NCBI GenBank assembly: GCA_037367355.1
Contig: CM074697.1
Coordinates: 3,224,001 to 3,288,000 of the forward strand
DNA length: 64,000 bases
Direction: 5' to 3'
DNA from: Neoscytalidium dimidiatum
Lineage: Eukaryota > Ascomycota > Dothideomycetes > Botryosphaeriales > Botryosphaeriaceae
The notes under the pieces were generated by a model. That model ran no database searches, was not told where the DNA came from, and was given only the letters and a program-made list of their open reading frames with translations. Of the stretch, positions 1-12,840 are shown piece by piece (position 1 is the stretch's first letter; the number at the start of each line of letters is the position of its first letter). The position numbers and the translations under genes are program-made.

Positions 1-1609
1 CAACATATCACGTCACTTCGCCCTGGTCTCCTCCAATATATGTACAGGGAGACTGCACCATCCGGGAAGCCTCGCAGCTCTAGTCGATCGGGATAGTAAA
101 GGACCCTTCTGACGAAGGAAGGCTATTCTGTGCCAGGGTTCCGGTAGGCTCGAGTCTCATACATTCTCTGTGTTGCTCTGGAGATAGCCTCCCTATGGCT
201 GGGTGGTGCTTAATGAAGGTCTCGCGGTTGTGAGTGGAATAAGACAACCGCACATGTTTTATGAAGCAGGCCTGCACATGACAAGTCATTGGCGTCACCA
301 GGCTCGTGCAAGCAATCGACGGCCACACAGACCCGAAAGGCAAGGCCGTGGTGCTCTACCGGCCGTAGTCTTGCAAGTCCGCACGTCCCCTCTGCGCTCC
401 ACCGCCGCGAACATGAGTCCAAAACACGCACACACGCGCGCGCCCGCGCCCAGGCGAACGGCCGAGAAAGCTTGTATCCCCGGGGGTCTCAACTAGCCGT
501 ATCCAGAAAGCCTCGTCTCAATGCAGTCAGGACATCATCCTCCATCAAACCTGACTCAAACCTCTCCCGCATAGGAGCGACCAGCACATGATATTCCAAA
601 TCCTCTTTCCATTCAACACTCATTACGCCTCACGCCTTCTCGCAGAGCAAAGCCTCAAACCGAAGCCGCTACCGCCACGACCACGGCGAAAAGTATAATC
701 ACTGCACTAAACCGGCCTATTCAGCTTAACATCTCAATTATATACGACCTATAGTGTAACCCCTGCTAGCACCAACACCACAGAACCGTCGGTAGCTCAA
801 CAAGACCTCTTTGAAAAGAAGAGTCGCCGCCATGATTTCGTGGATAAGAAAAAAAAAAAGCTGAGAGGAATCCACGGCCGGCATACGGAGAAGCATTCGA
901 TATTCTTTTCCCCCGTCTTGTTATCTCCAGTTTCGTCAAATAACAAATAGCAAAAGAAAACCCAGTAAAACCAATCATTCCAGAGAGCCTCGTGTGGCTC
1001 CTCCTGCGGCCCGGTGAAAACGACAATCGCGAAGGAAAAACACGTGTCTATGCTTTGATGCAAATGGAAACTAGACAGGAAAAGAAAACGATTGATGTTG
1101 CTGAGGCCACACAAACTTTTGGTGTCGTGTGGGCTGCCTGGCTGCGTCCTAATGTCGAGGCATCCGCAGATGGAAGAAATGAAAAGGGATTGAGAATGAA
1201 TAGAATTGCAGCCAGGCAGTTACGGTAAAGACCAAAGACGCAAGCGTCAATAAAAACTCTGTACGCAATAGGATGCAATGAATGTGCAGAATAGAAGGAG
1301 GAATAACTGTGGAGGGGAATAATGCGGTACTAAGCACACTGACGAACCACCTCGGGTAAAACACAGTCAGGAATCCCAGAAAAGACAAATGATGTGGTAT
1401 AAGAGGTCATCAAGCCGTCGTCCAGTGTGGTGTAAACCGAGAAAGAGATGAAAAGGAATAAGAGAATCCAGTCCAGCCCAACCCATTACTAATGGCGGAG
1501 ATTATTTGCTGGTACAAATGGAGTTTTGTAATGATCCACGAATCTTTGATAAAAGCGGGCCACGAATGGTAGACGCACCAGGTAGAATCAGCGATGATGG
1601 GACAACGCA
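1..1609. other. intergenic, no gene recognised
   Basis: I see no convincing coding region. The open frames are short, change frame repeatedly and look like no family I know. There is a short A-run near 850. The right end probably holds the 3' UTR of the palI gene, which is read leftwards and stops at 1610. Confidence 0.5.
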
Positions 1610-4150
1610 TTATAATGCAGTTCCACCAGGATATCTGCCTCCCGCTGCGCTACCGAGTCCGATTCCAGGCGTTGCCGCGGCGGCTCCTCTTGCAGGACCA
1701 CCGAAGCCGCCCCTGCCTCTGCCAGCATTCCTTCCGCGACCAGGGGCTGCGACACCTGGTATACTGAAGTCAGGGTTGGCCTGCAACACAACGTCTTCCT
1801 GACGTGGGCGGGGCGGACCGCGTTGTGGCTGGTAGCCATACGCAGGACCACCACGACCCATCGGCATCTCACCCGGTCCTGGGCGCCACATCGGGTTGAT
1901 GCCACGTTGAGAGATCGAAGTGAAATGCGAAGTGTCAGACGCAGCTCCCGGTGAACGCGGGCCCTCAAAATCTTCCGGGAATTCGTTGTAGGGGACCATT
2001 TGAGGGCCATCGTCGTTTGGGAGCTGGTTCTGGGCAAATTGTTCGCTGGGAAGGGGTGCTACTTGGCTCGGTGAGCTACTCTCGGTGCGAGGACTAGCAG
2101 CCCTGTTCGCGCCGAAGCCTGGCATCAATGCAGCCGGGATCATTGAATTTTGACGATCATCGATACTCGTGGGTGGGTCAGGGTCGGCGAAACGTGGATC
2201 TACGTCTTCAATGTAGTTGTCGCCACCGGAGTTCATTCTGTTGTGGCCCAGTTGTGGAGACGAGCTGTTGGGCTGTGGGCTAGTACCTTGTCGAGACGGA
2301 GGTTTGGAAATTCCAGCAGGAAGCTCGATGGGCTCCTTGTAGCTGACAGGAGATGCGGCGATGGGGGAAAGACCACGTGGTCTCTCCGTTGGAACACTCT
2401 CATCCGACACTCCAGGCTGGAGTGGTGGTGGAGCAGCAGTGTGGTTGACCCAGTTCTGGCGCGGCGGAACGTATTCGGCGCTGAAGAATATTAGCGGTGT
2501 CGGTTGACTATTTAGGAGTGAACTTACGCTTGGGAGTATTCGCTCGTCGGGCTCAGCGGGCTGGACGAGCTAGTCTGGCGCGAAGGAACCCCATTGCCGC
2601 TCTCGAAGCGACCCTGTTGAAGTCCGATCATGCCCTGGAGATCATTGTCGCTATCTCTGAGACCATAGTTGTTGACCCCATTCTGGGGGGTACCTGCCCG
2701 GCCGTCCATTTCTACTGCTTGACCAATAGGGCTGTTCGGCTCGGGCAGCACCCCTAAATTTGGCTGGTTCTGACCGTTGTAGTCCGCGGGGTCATCATAA
2801 GGGCCTTGGGGAGGACCGCGGTTTTGCGGCCCGGGTCCTCCGTAGAATCCATTATTGTTGTAACCAGGCGGCGGCGGTCCTCGATTTCCTCCCATAGGGC
2901 CGCCTGCCATACCCATACCCATTGGGCCAGGACCAGGAGGTCCCATGCCTCTACCGCCTCCATACCCAGGCGGGGGACCTCCACGGCCGCGCATGCCTGG
3001 GGGACCGCCCCTACCTCTGGGACCAAAACCTCCACGTCCTCGAGGAGGGAATCCGCCTCTTCCTCGACCGGGCGCTCCATAGAAAGGTGGTGGGCCACCG
3101 GACCTGTCAGATCCCATGGTTCCGTCAGAATTCTGGTGTCTCAGGGGTTGTCCGTAGGGACCGTTGGGTGGTATCGGGTTTCCAAATTGATCTCTGGGTG
3201 CTCCGCGGCCGCGACCATTTGGCGGACCCGGTGGCATTGGCGGATGCTCTCCGTAATATCTTCCTGGTCCGTCATTGGGGCCATCGGTGCTGGAGCTCTT
3301 GATAGAAGGATTCGATGGGTTCAAAGGTGTCCGATCATCCATGCTCTTCTTCTGCAACTCAAAGGTTGCGAACTCAGGTCCCTTGCCGTCCGGCGAAACA
3401 GGGGAGCCTGCAGGCATTGGCGGGGGAGAATCGGCACGCGGCAACGAAGGGTCATCCATGACTGGCGGCGCTCCACGGTTCGCGTAATAATTTTGACCAT
3501 TCATCTCGGCATTCTCGGCAATCCTCTTCTTCCTCGCCTTCCTGCTCACAAGTGTGCGCCTCATAGCACAAGTAACAACACCGCTGACGGCAATTACCAC
3601 GGTGGCGGCCAGAACGATCCATCCTCCCCAGGCCATGTGCGGGACAAACAGCAAGATATCGACGAGGAAGGCCAACAGGGCAACCAGCAGCGTCGGGAAG
3701 ATAAGCACCAGTAGGATCATGAGATACCTCGGCGAGTGGGACGGAGCATGGAAGTGAGCACCAAAGGCAAGGCCGAAGCAAACGAGGGCCATGAAGGCAG
3801 CGACGGGGTGCACGATCAGGATTGCAGACAGGGTATGGCGCGCACCGGAGGGCAGATCGAAGTCGGAAGTGGTCTCATCGGAGAACAAACCAGAGTCTGG
3901 CAGGGTCAGTGTTTGGTCATGCAAAGTATAAAGAATAAACATGAGGTCGCGGTTACGCACCGGTGGTGTAACCAATTCCCATGCCACTGCACTGGTCGCC
4001 CTGGCAGTAGCCGAAGACTCCGTAGGTGACTCCATCGAAGGCAGCGAGCGGGATGGCCTTGATGATTGGGGTCGAGAGCGTGCTCAGCAGCAGCAGAGCG
4101 AAGGCGGCGAAGAAGAGGATGGACAGCGGCGTGGCCGGGCGGAGGAGCAT
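1610..4150 (-). CDS. palI: pH-response regulator PalI/Rim9, 4-TM membrane protein
   Basis: PalI/Rim9 is a plasma-membrane component of the fungal ambient-pH signalling pathway. It helps the PalH/Rim21 sensor reach or work at the membrane, upstream of proteolytic activation of PacC. Exons on the minus strand are 4150-3961, 3896-2528 and 2480-1610; phases close to an 809-residue protein. The start MLLRPATPLSILFF is typical of the family and includes TM1 (about residues 9-30). A short extracellular loop with a Cys pair (YCQGDQC) follows, then TM2 (about 87-112), TM3 (about 122-148) and TM4 (about 155-177). That is the SUR7/PalI topology. The remaining ~630 residues form a hydrophilic tail rich in Pro, Gly and GRGRGG motifs, longer and more RGG-rich than the yeast Rim9 tail. 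Both introns have good donors (GTGCGT, GTAAGT). Family assignment is firm; the function of the tail is unknown. Confidence 0.9.
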
Positions 4151-6410
4151 GGTTGCTGCGAAGGTTCAGAGCCGCTCTGCCGGGTCGCTGAACGCGAGGC
4201 AGAGGGCTTCTGGATAGGATGTCGCGATGGAGCGGACAGCAGCAGAACGGGAGTGGTGGAGGAGGAGGAGGAGGAGGAGGAGGCGGATTGGCTTAGACTG
4301 GCAAGGCGCGGAATGCGTGTGTCGAGTAGCAAAAGCGCCGAAGGCGACGTCGATCGAGTTGTCGTCTCGCTCTCAGATTGGGAGCGGTCGGGCGGGAGTG
4401 GGCTTGCGGACCGGCGCTGGCACGGCGAGGGCGCGAAAGCTGAGACACAGCCGCGACAAACAGCGGGTTCAGTTGGTCCACAGGTCGGCACTGGCGTCGT
4501 GTCGCGCGATCATCGCAGGATTATGCGACGGCAGCTGGGGAGAAAGGAAAGGCGCCGGGTCAACGAGCGTGGTGGTAGTGGTTGCGGTAGTGGTGGTGGT
4601 GGTTGGTGGATGAAGGCGTTGAGTGGTAGCGAGCTGTGCCTCGTGGTGGCAGTGCTAGGCAAAGGTGGGAAAGTTGGCAAGGCAAGGCAGGGCAGGACAG
4701 GGCAGGGCAGGCGGTCTGGCCGTGGGATTCGTGCAGCAGCGCCAGCCTGCGGGAGCGGGGAGAAGCAGAATGGGCGAGAGAGCGACTGGGGCGAACGAAC
4801 GAACGGCGCGATGCGGCAGAGGTGCAGCAGCTGCAGCGGCGAGGTTGGGAAGTGCCCAGTAACCTATCGCCCTAATGCACAGCACAGCCGGCGTTCCTGA
4901 TGACTGCTGCTGCCCGGATCGCCTGCCTGTGAGGCAAATCAACCTCCGCGCGACCCACGCATCCGCGCGCGCACCTACCGCAGCGTTGCCAAGGGCGCTG
5001 AGCATCCAAATCAAACTGCCGCCCCCGCCTGCGGCCACAGGGCCTGAGGGCTGCCGTGCCACCGTGCCACCGCGCTCTCGCTCGCTGCCATCCAACGCGT
5101 CCGCATCCACCGCCGCCAACGCCAGCGCCAGCGCGACACGCGGCTCAAAATCCACGCTTCAAAGCGAGCGAGTCGCATCGCGCGCACGGCCGGGGTACCT
5201 CGCCGTCTCCTGCAATCTGAGAAACACCCGAGATTTGCTGCGAGCCGTGAGCATGGACCCTAGGCCCTCTGTCCCGCCCAGTGCCCGCGCGACCCCTTTC
5301 TGCCGCATCATGTGCAACTGCATCATCTTTGAGCTCCATCATCGTCATGATTGTCGGGGAACAATCAAATTTTCTACCAACCGCGCTGCTGTCCATCATA
5401 CAGCCCGCCGTCGCCGTGCTTGCTGACCGGAAGTCCAGCCGCCCGTCGCCCGCCTGAGACGCTGCAAGTCCCTCCGCGCCCGGCGCCTCGTGCTTCCTTT
5501 ACGCCCTCTCCCAAAAAGCTTGACGCCCTCCGTTTTATTGGTCTCTCCGCGCCACAAACGTCCGCCCAACCAATCCGGCGAGATGGAAGACCTCAACCGC
5601 CGTCTTCGCGGCCGCTACCGCACGCCTCTCGGCGGAAGACCTTCCTGTTGCGACGCATCAACATGACGGACCCTATACCATGCCCCCGGCCCCAAATATC
5701 ATTTGCACCGGATTGCGTGCTGCACTGTTCCTCCGCCTGACGGCCGCGAGACCGTCTGCTCTCAATCCGAACCCGTGACCTATAATTCGGCAAGCCATCC
5801 CACCGCGTTCCGCCCAGGCGACTACTGCTTCGCCTTAGGCACTACTGACGCGTCCCTCGTATATGGGCCTCTCTATAAGACCGCGCCGGCGAGCACCAAG
5901 ATGTATCGAAACAGCCACCCGCCGGACCCGCTGTATATGTTGTTTATCCTCGCGACGCCGGCCCTTCGGCCGCCTGATAACCTCCATCTGTGCCGAGGCA
6001 TGGTGGAGCAGCAACAGTAGGACGCTGCACTGCTCAAGATTCTCCTTTGGGCCACCCGTGGCTTTACGTGACGATGCTGAACCAGGAGAAGTCTGATGTA
6101 AATGGACATTTGTTCAAGGCGTCCCTCGCAGTTCAGCGGCCATCCCGTCTGGCTCGTGTGCTGTGCGTCATGGGCCAGCTCGCAGACTAGTGTTTCGCAT
6201 CTGGTGACAATCTCAATTGATAAAACGTGCATTGGCTTCAGAATTTTTGTCCATTTTTTGGACCGCTCTTTTTTCCTATTGGCGGTCCGATCCGTAGACC
6301 GGAGGCTACTTGCTACGCCATCGTGAAGAAGAATCGTACCCGAGACTCCGACCTTCAACCTACCATCCCAATTATCCTCGTTCGTGGAACCCTTCCGCTC
6401 GGTAGCGCGC
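4151..6410. other. GC-rich intergenic region upstream of palI
   Basis: This 2.26 kb stretch lies between the palI start (read left) and the 3' end of the S4 gene. It has low-complexity purine blocks: a GGA-repeat run near 4256-4283 that should lie in the palI leader, and GGCA/GGGCA repeats near 4675-4715. A GCCAAG hexamer at 4988-4993 matches the PacC consensus GCCARG, but a single hexamer is weak evidence. No conserved coding region is seen. Confidence 0.45.
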
Positions 6411-7610
6411 TTAGCGGCCGGCCAGAGCATAGGCCCTGCGGCGGTCACGCTCCTCGGCGATCGAGAGCTAAAAGAAACCCATGTAAGCACATGCTTTCGA
6501 GCCTAATCGAAAAGTTTGCAAACGTACCTTGACACCCTTGCCCTTGGGCAGGCTGATCCAGGGCTTCTCGCGACCGATGATGAAGACGTTGCTCTCACGG
6601 GTGGCGAACTCGTTGTCAACAGCGTCCTTGATGTGGACAATGTTGAAACCACCATCGTGACGCTCGCGGTGGGTGATGACACCAACACGACCCATGTTAC
6701 GACCACCAGTGACCATGGCAATGACACCGGTGTCGAACTTGATGAAGTCGGCGATCTTGCCGGTAGCGAGGTCAATCTTGACGGTGTCGTTGACCTTGAT
6801 GAGCGGGTCGGGGTAGCGGATGCTGTATCACATGCTATCAGTATACCAATACGTCTGAAACTCACCAGACATCGCCCAAGCTTGGTCCAACGTCTGATGG
6901 ATGCGGAGCACTCACGTTCTCGCATCGTGCGTAACCAAGAAGGGGATACCGCCCTTGCCGAGCTGGACGCGCTTGACCTTGCCAAGCTTGTACTCGGCCT
7001 CCTCAGCAGTAATGCGGTGGACAGTGAAGCGACCCTTGGTATCGTAGACGAGGCGGAAGTTCTCGCCAGTCTTCTCGATGGAGATGACATCCATGAAGCC
7101 GGCGGGGTAGGTAACATCAGTGCGGACCTTGCCGTCAACCTTGACGAGGCGCTGCATCATGATGGCCTTAGTCTCGCGACCATTGAGAGCATACTTCAAT
7201 CTGTTGCGGATGAAGACGATGAGGGGCATGCAGTCGCGAAGCTTGTGGGGACCGGGCGATGCCTTGGGGGCATAGGCTCCGGACAGCTTGTCCAGGAGCC
7301 AGTGCGAAGGCGCGCTGAGGCGCTGCTGGTGCTTCTTACTGTGGGAGCAGTCGAGTTAGTGAAAGGTCCGACCACATTCTTGATCCCGCCGCTGCCTCGT
7401 GCCTCCGTTCGAGTAACCCGACTTGAATGTAGCATCAAATTTGTAGAGCGTGTGAGTCGCATGTAACGCGCGCGCTCATGACCAAGAATGGTTGACGATG
7501 CAAACTCCGAAGTCGTGGTCGTATCGTGGTTGCCCGAGCAGGAGACATTTTTCGCGTGGAAATCGTGTATCGGAATCGTCGCAGGTGGTGACTTACGGTC
7601 CACGGCCCAT
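6411..7610 (-). CDS. rps4: 40S ribosomal protein S4 (eS4)
   Basis: Structural protein of the small cytosolic ribosomal subunit. Exons on the minus strand are 7610-7597, 7338-6916, 6822-6528 and 6467-6411; phases close to 262 residues, the family's usual size. The tiny first exon encodes MGRGP, and the second opens with [20 protein letters not shown], the canonical eS4 N-terminus. The S4-like RNA-binding segment and the central domain ([20 protein letters not shown], then VTHDAR) follow. The C-terminal KOW-type part contains [14 protein letters not shown] and ends with [10 protein letters not shown]. The 258-bp first intron directly after the start codon region is typical of fungal ribosomal protein genes. 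The gene is divergent from the coiled-coil gene that starts at 7972. Confidence 0.97.
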
Positions 7611-7971
7611 GATTGCAGATTAGAGAATCACGGATGGTAAGAAGAAGGGATTGTCGTCGGTCGTCGTCGTAGGTCGGAGTTTTCGAGACACGAAAAGCGA
7701 AGTTGATTTTCGCTTGTTCGTGCGCTGACTAAGGTTGAATGTGCCGCGCCGACAATCCGCCGGTCGCCAAGCTTTTGGCGCTAGGAGGGATCTTGTGGCC
7801 TGAGGCATCCAGTGACATCGCCCGATCGCCGGTTGCCTGTGGTAACGGCCGGAAACGTGAGCGCAAGAGGACAACGCAGCCAAAATCCCTGTCACGCGAG
7901 CACGCGTTCTCCTCGCCATCGGCTCTTCCTGCACCCCACTATCACCGCTCCGTGCGGAATTGTATCTCAAC
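7611..7971. promoter_or_regulatory. divergent promoter region, rps4 / coiled-coil gene
   Basis: Only 361 bp separate the start codon of rps4 (read left) from that of the coiled-coil protein (read right), so both promoters must lie here or overlap. I see pyrimidine-rich tracts but no element I can name with confidence. Confidence 0.4.
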
Positions 7972-10900
7972 ATGGGCCTCCTGGAGACCTTGACGACCGA
8001 GATCGAGCGGGTCGTGTCGGCGCCCTACGCCGTCTCTCTGAAGGTGCGCCTGTTACTTGCTGAGTCGCCAAGCAACTCACGTTCCTGCGGGCGGATGCAC
8101 ACACACACACACACACAGCAGACGGCTGACCTTTGTTCTCTGCAGAGACTCCATGACATCCTCATGGAGTGTGACTCTCCCGTCGTGCATGCATGGGCCG
8201 ACGCATCCATTTGCCAGGTAGCACCTCTAGCAAGATGCGTAAAGGAGGCTTTGCAGATATGGCCCTTTGCATTGGAGGTTCTCCAAAGACTCGGTGTGTA
8301 TCATGCCAATTGTGGTGCATTTGTAGCGTGATGTACTCATTGTTTTAATGTAGCACGGGCGCGTCCATACCGAGATGCATTCCTGCAACAAGATCCGTCT
8401 ATTCTGGACGCTTTCTTGCGGAAAGCAACGTTGTCTGAACTCTCGTCAGATGTATATCGGGTTTGTGTTGTATTGCTCTCGGAGCCGCTACCGCAGGACG
8501 TGCCTCTGCCTCTATCTGCGCAGGAGTTCTTCATGAAATCATTTGACAGAGCTGCCAAGTCCATGGAGGAACAGCACGTGAGTATTATTCACAGTCTGTT
8601 GCACGGCGCCTGCAGAAGTCTTCTTGGCGTTCTGCCTCAAGACAAGATCGAGTATATTGAGGAGAAAGCCTACAAACTACTCGAAAACTTTGCTGGGAAG
8701 AAAACCGGTGATGGGGAACGATACGGACTTCCCATCCTCTGCCTAGGACTGATGGGTATTCTGACTCCGTCCTACAAAATTCAGTCAAGGCAGGTTCTGC
8801 CAGGTTATGCCAGTAATGCTGAGAATCCATTTTTGCTTCCGCAATGGCCCAGCACTGCGGATAACTATGAGGAGACTCCCAGGCTGTTTCAAGGCTCCAA
8901 GGCACGGGCAACGATACGCCTCACCGTCACTATCTCTACCTTCCTACTCAATACCACACCCGAGGAAGTTGATGAAACCACTGTTTCTTATCTTAGAATT
9001 GTAGGGCGAATTTTGGCGGTTGTGCCTCGAGATGCGAGACACGAGTACCTTGATCGAGAAGCTCATTTTGTGAGCAAGCTAATCGAAAAAGCCCTCAAGG
9101 CTAGTAACCACCCGGGTGTCCAACTCCAAGGACTGGTCTGTATAGGTCTTCTACATGAAGGACGGCGCCTTCCGGGACACCTTGTATCCGCCTATTCAAA
9201 AGCGCTGCTGTCGGCTCGGCATGTTTCTCAAGATTATCAGGCATTTGCGGAAGCTGTCAGTCTTTCTTTCCCATGCTTTGCGGAGCAGTTAGGGGAAGAC
9301 TTTGTGAAGGAGGTCCTCTGTTCCGCCGTCCAAGCCACTATTCAGTCGACATCCCGAGTCAGCGAATTACAGTGGCTTTATCTGTTGATCAAACTTTTTG
9401 GAGAAGTCGCTCAAGACTGGCCGGATATCCGTCGGAGTATTCTTTTGACTGTGTCTTCCGACAGTTTCCGGGAGTACTTGCGGAAACTGCAGAGCTTCCG
9501 TCCGTCTGAGATGGCAATATCTCGAGAACACGGAGGGATGTGCAGACACACTGCCCTAGATAGTGCCACACAACTGGGGCTCGGAATTTGTTCTCTTCTG
9601 TTGCGCGCTGCCCTGATAGCCCAGGTTGATGAGCTCGGTATGGATGCTGAATTGGGCCTTCTGCTACTTCAGAAGCAACAGGAACTTGCGGCATTTCATA
9701 TATTTCCATGCGAACACTCCCGACCGCGTCAGGACAATCCAGCCAAGCTCTCACTCGTCCAGGAAACGTGCACTCCATACTCGCAATCAGATAGCCGGGG
9801 TTGGAGAGCGCGGCTTGAGAAAGAAATTGAATTCCAGGACAAGCAACGGATTGAACTCATTGAACGCCGCGTGGGCGAAGTTTGTCGCGATTTGGAGGCT
9901 CGATGCGAACAAGTGGAAGAGCCTCTCCGGCTAGAACAACGGAAGGTTCAAACGCTTCAGGAGGAAATACGGATGTTAAGAGAGCAGTACAATGAGCTAT
10001 GCGAGCACGCAACAAACCTGGAAACCCGAGAGGTCGACCGTGAACTCTTCATGGAAGGGCTTGAGGCAGAAAAGACTGAGGCCGAGAAGGAGTTGGCGCT
10101 TGCCACTGAGGCCAACGATGCTCTCGCCAAGAAAGCGGAAGATCTGCAGCGCAAACTTGACGAGGCTAATGAAACAGCAGAGAGGACACTCACTTCGGCC
10201 CGAGAGGAATATGACCGCATGGTGCTGGACCTTCGTGCTCTGTTGTCAAAGGAAGAGACCAGGTGTGAAGAGCAGGCGGCTGCTGTGGACAATCTGAAGG
10301 TACAGGTTGCGGATATCGAGAACCAGCTCATGTCCAGCCAGAATTCCCTGCTGCAAGAACAGAAGAATGGTGAATATTTGAAAGAAGCTCTTGATGGCGC
10401 AGAGCAACAAATAGAGGAGCAGAAGACTGCCAAGCTTCAAGCTCAGGCCGAGGTTAGCGACCTCCTGGAGAAGGAGTCAGCTTTGATTGACCAGTTACGT
10501 CAGACGCATGCAGCTTTGGAGGAGTGTAGCAGGAACGCCGCCGAGTTAAAAATTGAGCATGAAGGCGTGGTGGTGTCCTTGCACGCCGATATCGAGTCTC
10601 TACGGCGAAGCGCCGAGGCGGAACTGCACCGAGTAGAAGAAGAGGTAAGTCATTATCTAAGAATATCGAACAAATATTCTAATATCAGAAAGGCGTCTAA
10701 GGCACATCAAGACATGGAGTCACGGATCGAAACTGCACAGCACGAAATCAGCAATCTCATTGACGACAAAGAAGCGTTGACTTCTGAGCTGCGAGCACGA
10801 GATTCTCACATTTTACGAATGCAACGCAAGCTCGAGAAAATCTGCGAAACCCGCGATTCTGCAGTGGCGAGAGCTGAAGAGTTGGAGGCCTGGAGAAACA

Positions 10901-11508
10901 GTATTTGGACTGCCATGGGAGCACCAACAGCAGGAGCAAATAACAGGACTACTTCTCAAATAGGAGGAATCATTTCTGGACATCTTGGCCGGCGCCGAAC
11001 GTTCGCAGAATCCGAAATAGATGCGGACCGTGACTTGGTCGAGGACCCTGACCGTACTGAGTCGGAACGGACACAGTCCCCAAGGGACGGCATGGAGTCG
11101 CAACGTAGCGTCAGTGCTAGTCCTACACCAAAGCGTGCAAGGGTTCAGCGCCAGCAGCCATTCAAGCCACCAACTTTAAAGACGAGAAAGTCAACACCGA
11201 CAGATGCAAGGCGGCGTTCGACAAGACTCTCGCAGGGTCGTAGAGATTCGACGGCGACCAGAAAGCCGTTGCAGGACGTCTCTTCGGAACGGGGCAATGC
11301 TTCACCAATGAGAAGATCAGCAGGTGCAAAAACGGTCAGCTTTGGAAATGTGCCGGGCTCAAGCGCTAAAGGCACACATCAAGATGAACAATTGACTGGC
11401 TCCTTCGATTTGAGTGAGTACATGGCTGGAACACCATTGACACCGTCTGGACGACGGAGGCTGGAAGAAAGCAATGTCGGGAGTGGAGACACTACCATAG
11501 ATCTTTGA
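7972..11508 (+). CDS. large coiled-coil protein, conserved fungal, function unknown
   Basis: Exons 7972-8043, 8146-8293 and 8354-11508 close in phase to 1124 residues. A GTAAGT at 10645 and an AAAG at 10692 could mark a further in-frame 48-bp intron; removing it leaves 1108 residues. The start MGLLETLTTEIERVV sits just after a natural leader. Residues about 1-550 are a helix-rich, non-repetitive region. Residues about 558-920 form a long Glu/Lys/Gln/Leu-rich coiled coil. The last ~200 residues are basic and Ser/Pro-rich, with a possible nuclear signal near residue 999 (PKRARV). Fungal relatives are, as I recall, often labelled 'kinetoplast-associated protein-like' only because of the coiled coil. 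A role in cytoskeleton, spindle or nuclear architecture is inference. Intron 1 carries a (CA)10 microsatellite at 8098-8117. Confidence 0.75.
8098..8117. repeat. (CA)10 microsatellite in an intron
   Basis: Twenty bases of perfect CA dinucleotide inside the first intron of the coiled-coil gene, between the donor at 8044 and the acceptor ending at 8145. Confidence 0.9.
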
Positions 11509-12840
11509 TATTGGTTGATTACTCACTTTGGTGTTTGTCTTGGGCAATCAGGGTAGGCTGAGCTACTGTACTTGGACACCAGGAATCCCTATTCCGAGAT
11601 AATCCGCTGAAGCGCAGCAAACGGAATTCAGGGTGATTTTAAACTATTGTTTCGACTTCGGCTTTGTGTGAGATCGACAGCTGCTTAGACTGGTGATGGG
11701 TCCAATTGGTAAAATTGACTCTAGCAAGAGCTTGAGCAGAACAGCCCGACAAACAGAAAACGCATATACGTGTAGCAACCATGAACGAGAGACTTTGGAT
11801 TGTTTTACAGCCATACATTCTACTGCCTCCCATAACGGCAAAAATTTCCTACCTCCTCCACTCCTCTTCTCTTATTCCTTGCACATTACTCTCACTCTTC
11901 CAATCGTCTTCAAGCAGCTTCACCGCTTTGAGTCACGATTAACATGTATTTATAGTTACCAAAGACCAGGTGAACATCGTGAAAGTATCCGCCACAACTG
12001 AAGATGAGCAGGTAAGGCATTTATCCCCGAAGCTCATGAGTAGGTCACATTTCAAAGTTGCCCTAGAAGCAATGATGAGCATCGGTTGACGAAATAACAG
12101 CGTCTCCAAACAAACATCAATATCATCAAAAAGAACAGCTGGAGGCGGCACTCGGAGGCCGAGAAGTGGTGGTCCAGATGTCGATGTTAATGTTACAGCC
12201 TCAGACTCAAGCACAAGATTCCTAAAGACATCGTTTTGCGTAAACCGGGAGCCAACCTGGGGAGGGTTTCTCGCAGCGATATTGAAGGGCGAGCGGCTGG
12301 TCAACTGCAAAGCTGAAGGCTATGCAGGGTCCCAATGGCGTGGATATGCTCCTGCCCCGTGGGGGAAATATCAACGCGCCTCGCTTGACCCGCACCACCC
12401 AGCAACACACGCCCTCCTCCTGCCGGCGCACCGCCACTGACATCAAGAGCATCTTAGATCCTCTCGCTCAAGGCGAATCGTACCCGTCACAGCTGACACG
12501 CCGCAGCAAATTTTGTCAGGCAATTGCCGAGAAGCACTACCAAGGACGCACGAGACGCGACAGTCGCAATTGCATAACCCGCGAGATGCATGGGCCCAAC
12601 AGAACAGACGCACGCCTGACACAGACAGCACGTGCGCATGCAGAATCGCGCCAGACTGATCAGCTGGGACGCGTTCATACTCCGCCAATAAGATCTTCTA
12701 TCCAACGTTACAACTCTTCTTCCAGCAGCTCCAGGAACAGCACACCGCACCACCTTCGCCGCCCCCAGCAGAGTGCGTCAGACACTTACTATCCCAGTGG
12801 CCAATCCCACACGACAAATCGTCGGAAAGGATCTGGCACT
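11509..12840. other. intergenic; upstream region of the RdRP gene
   Basis: About 1.3 kb between two genes on the same strand. The reading frame of the RdRP first exon stays open back to about 12322, but the upstream part has no recognisable domain and an uninformative composition. I therefore start the RdRP at 12841. No other gene is seen. Confidence 0.5.

Noticed and set aside
12322..12840. Upstream in-frame extension of the RdRP first exon
   Set aside because: Open but low-complexity, with no domain; the ATG at 12841 lies shortly before the RRM and is preferred. Not excluded by the sequence.
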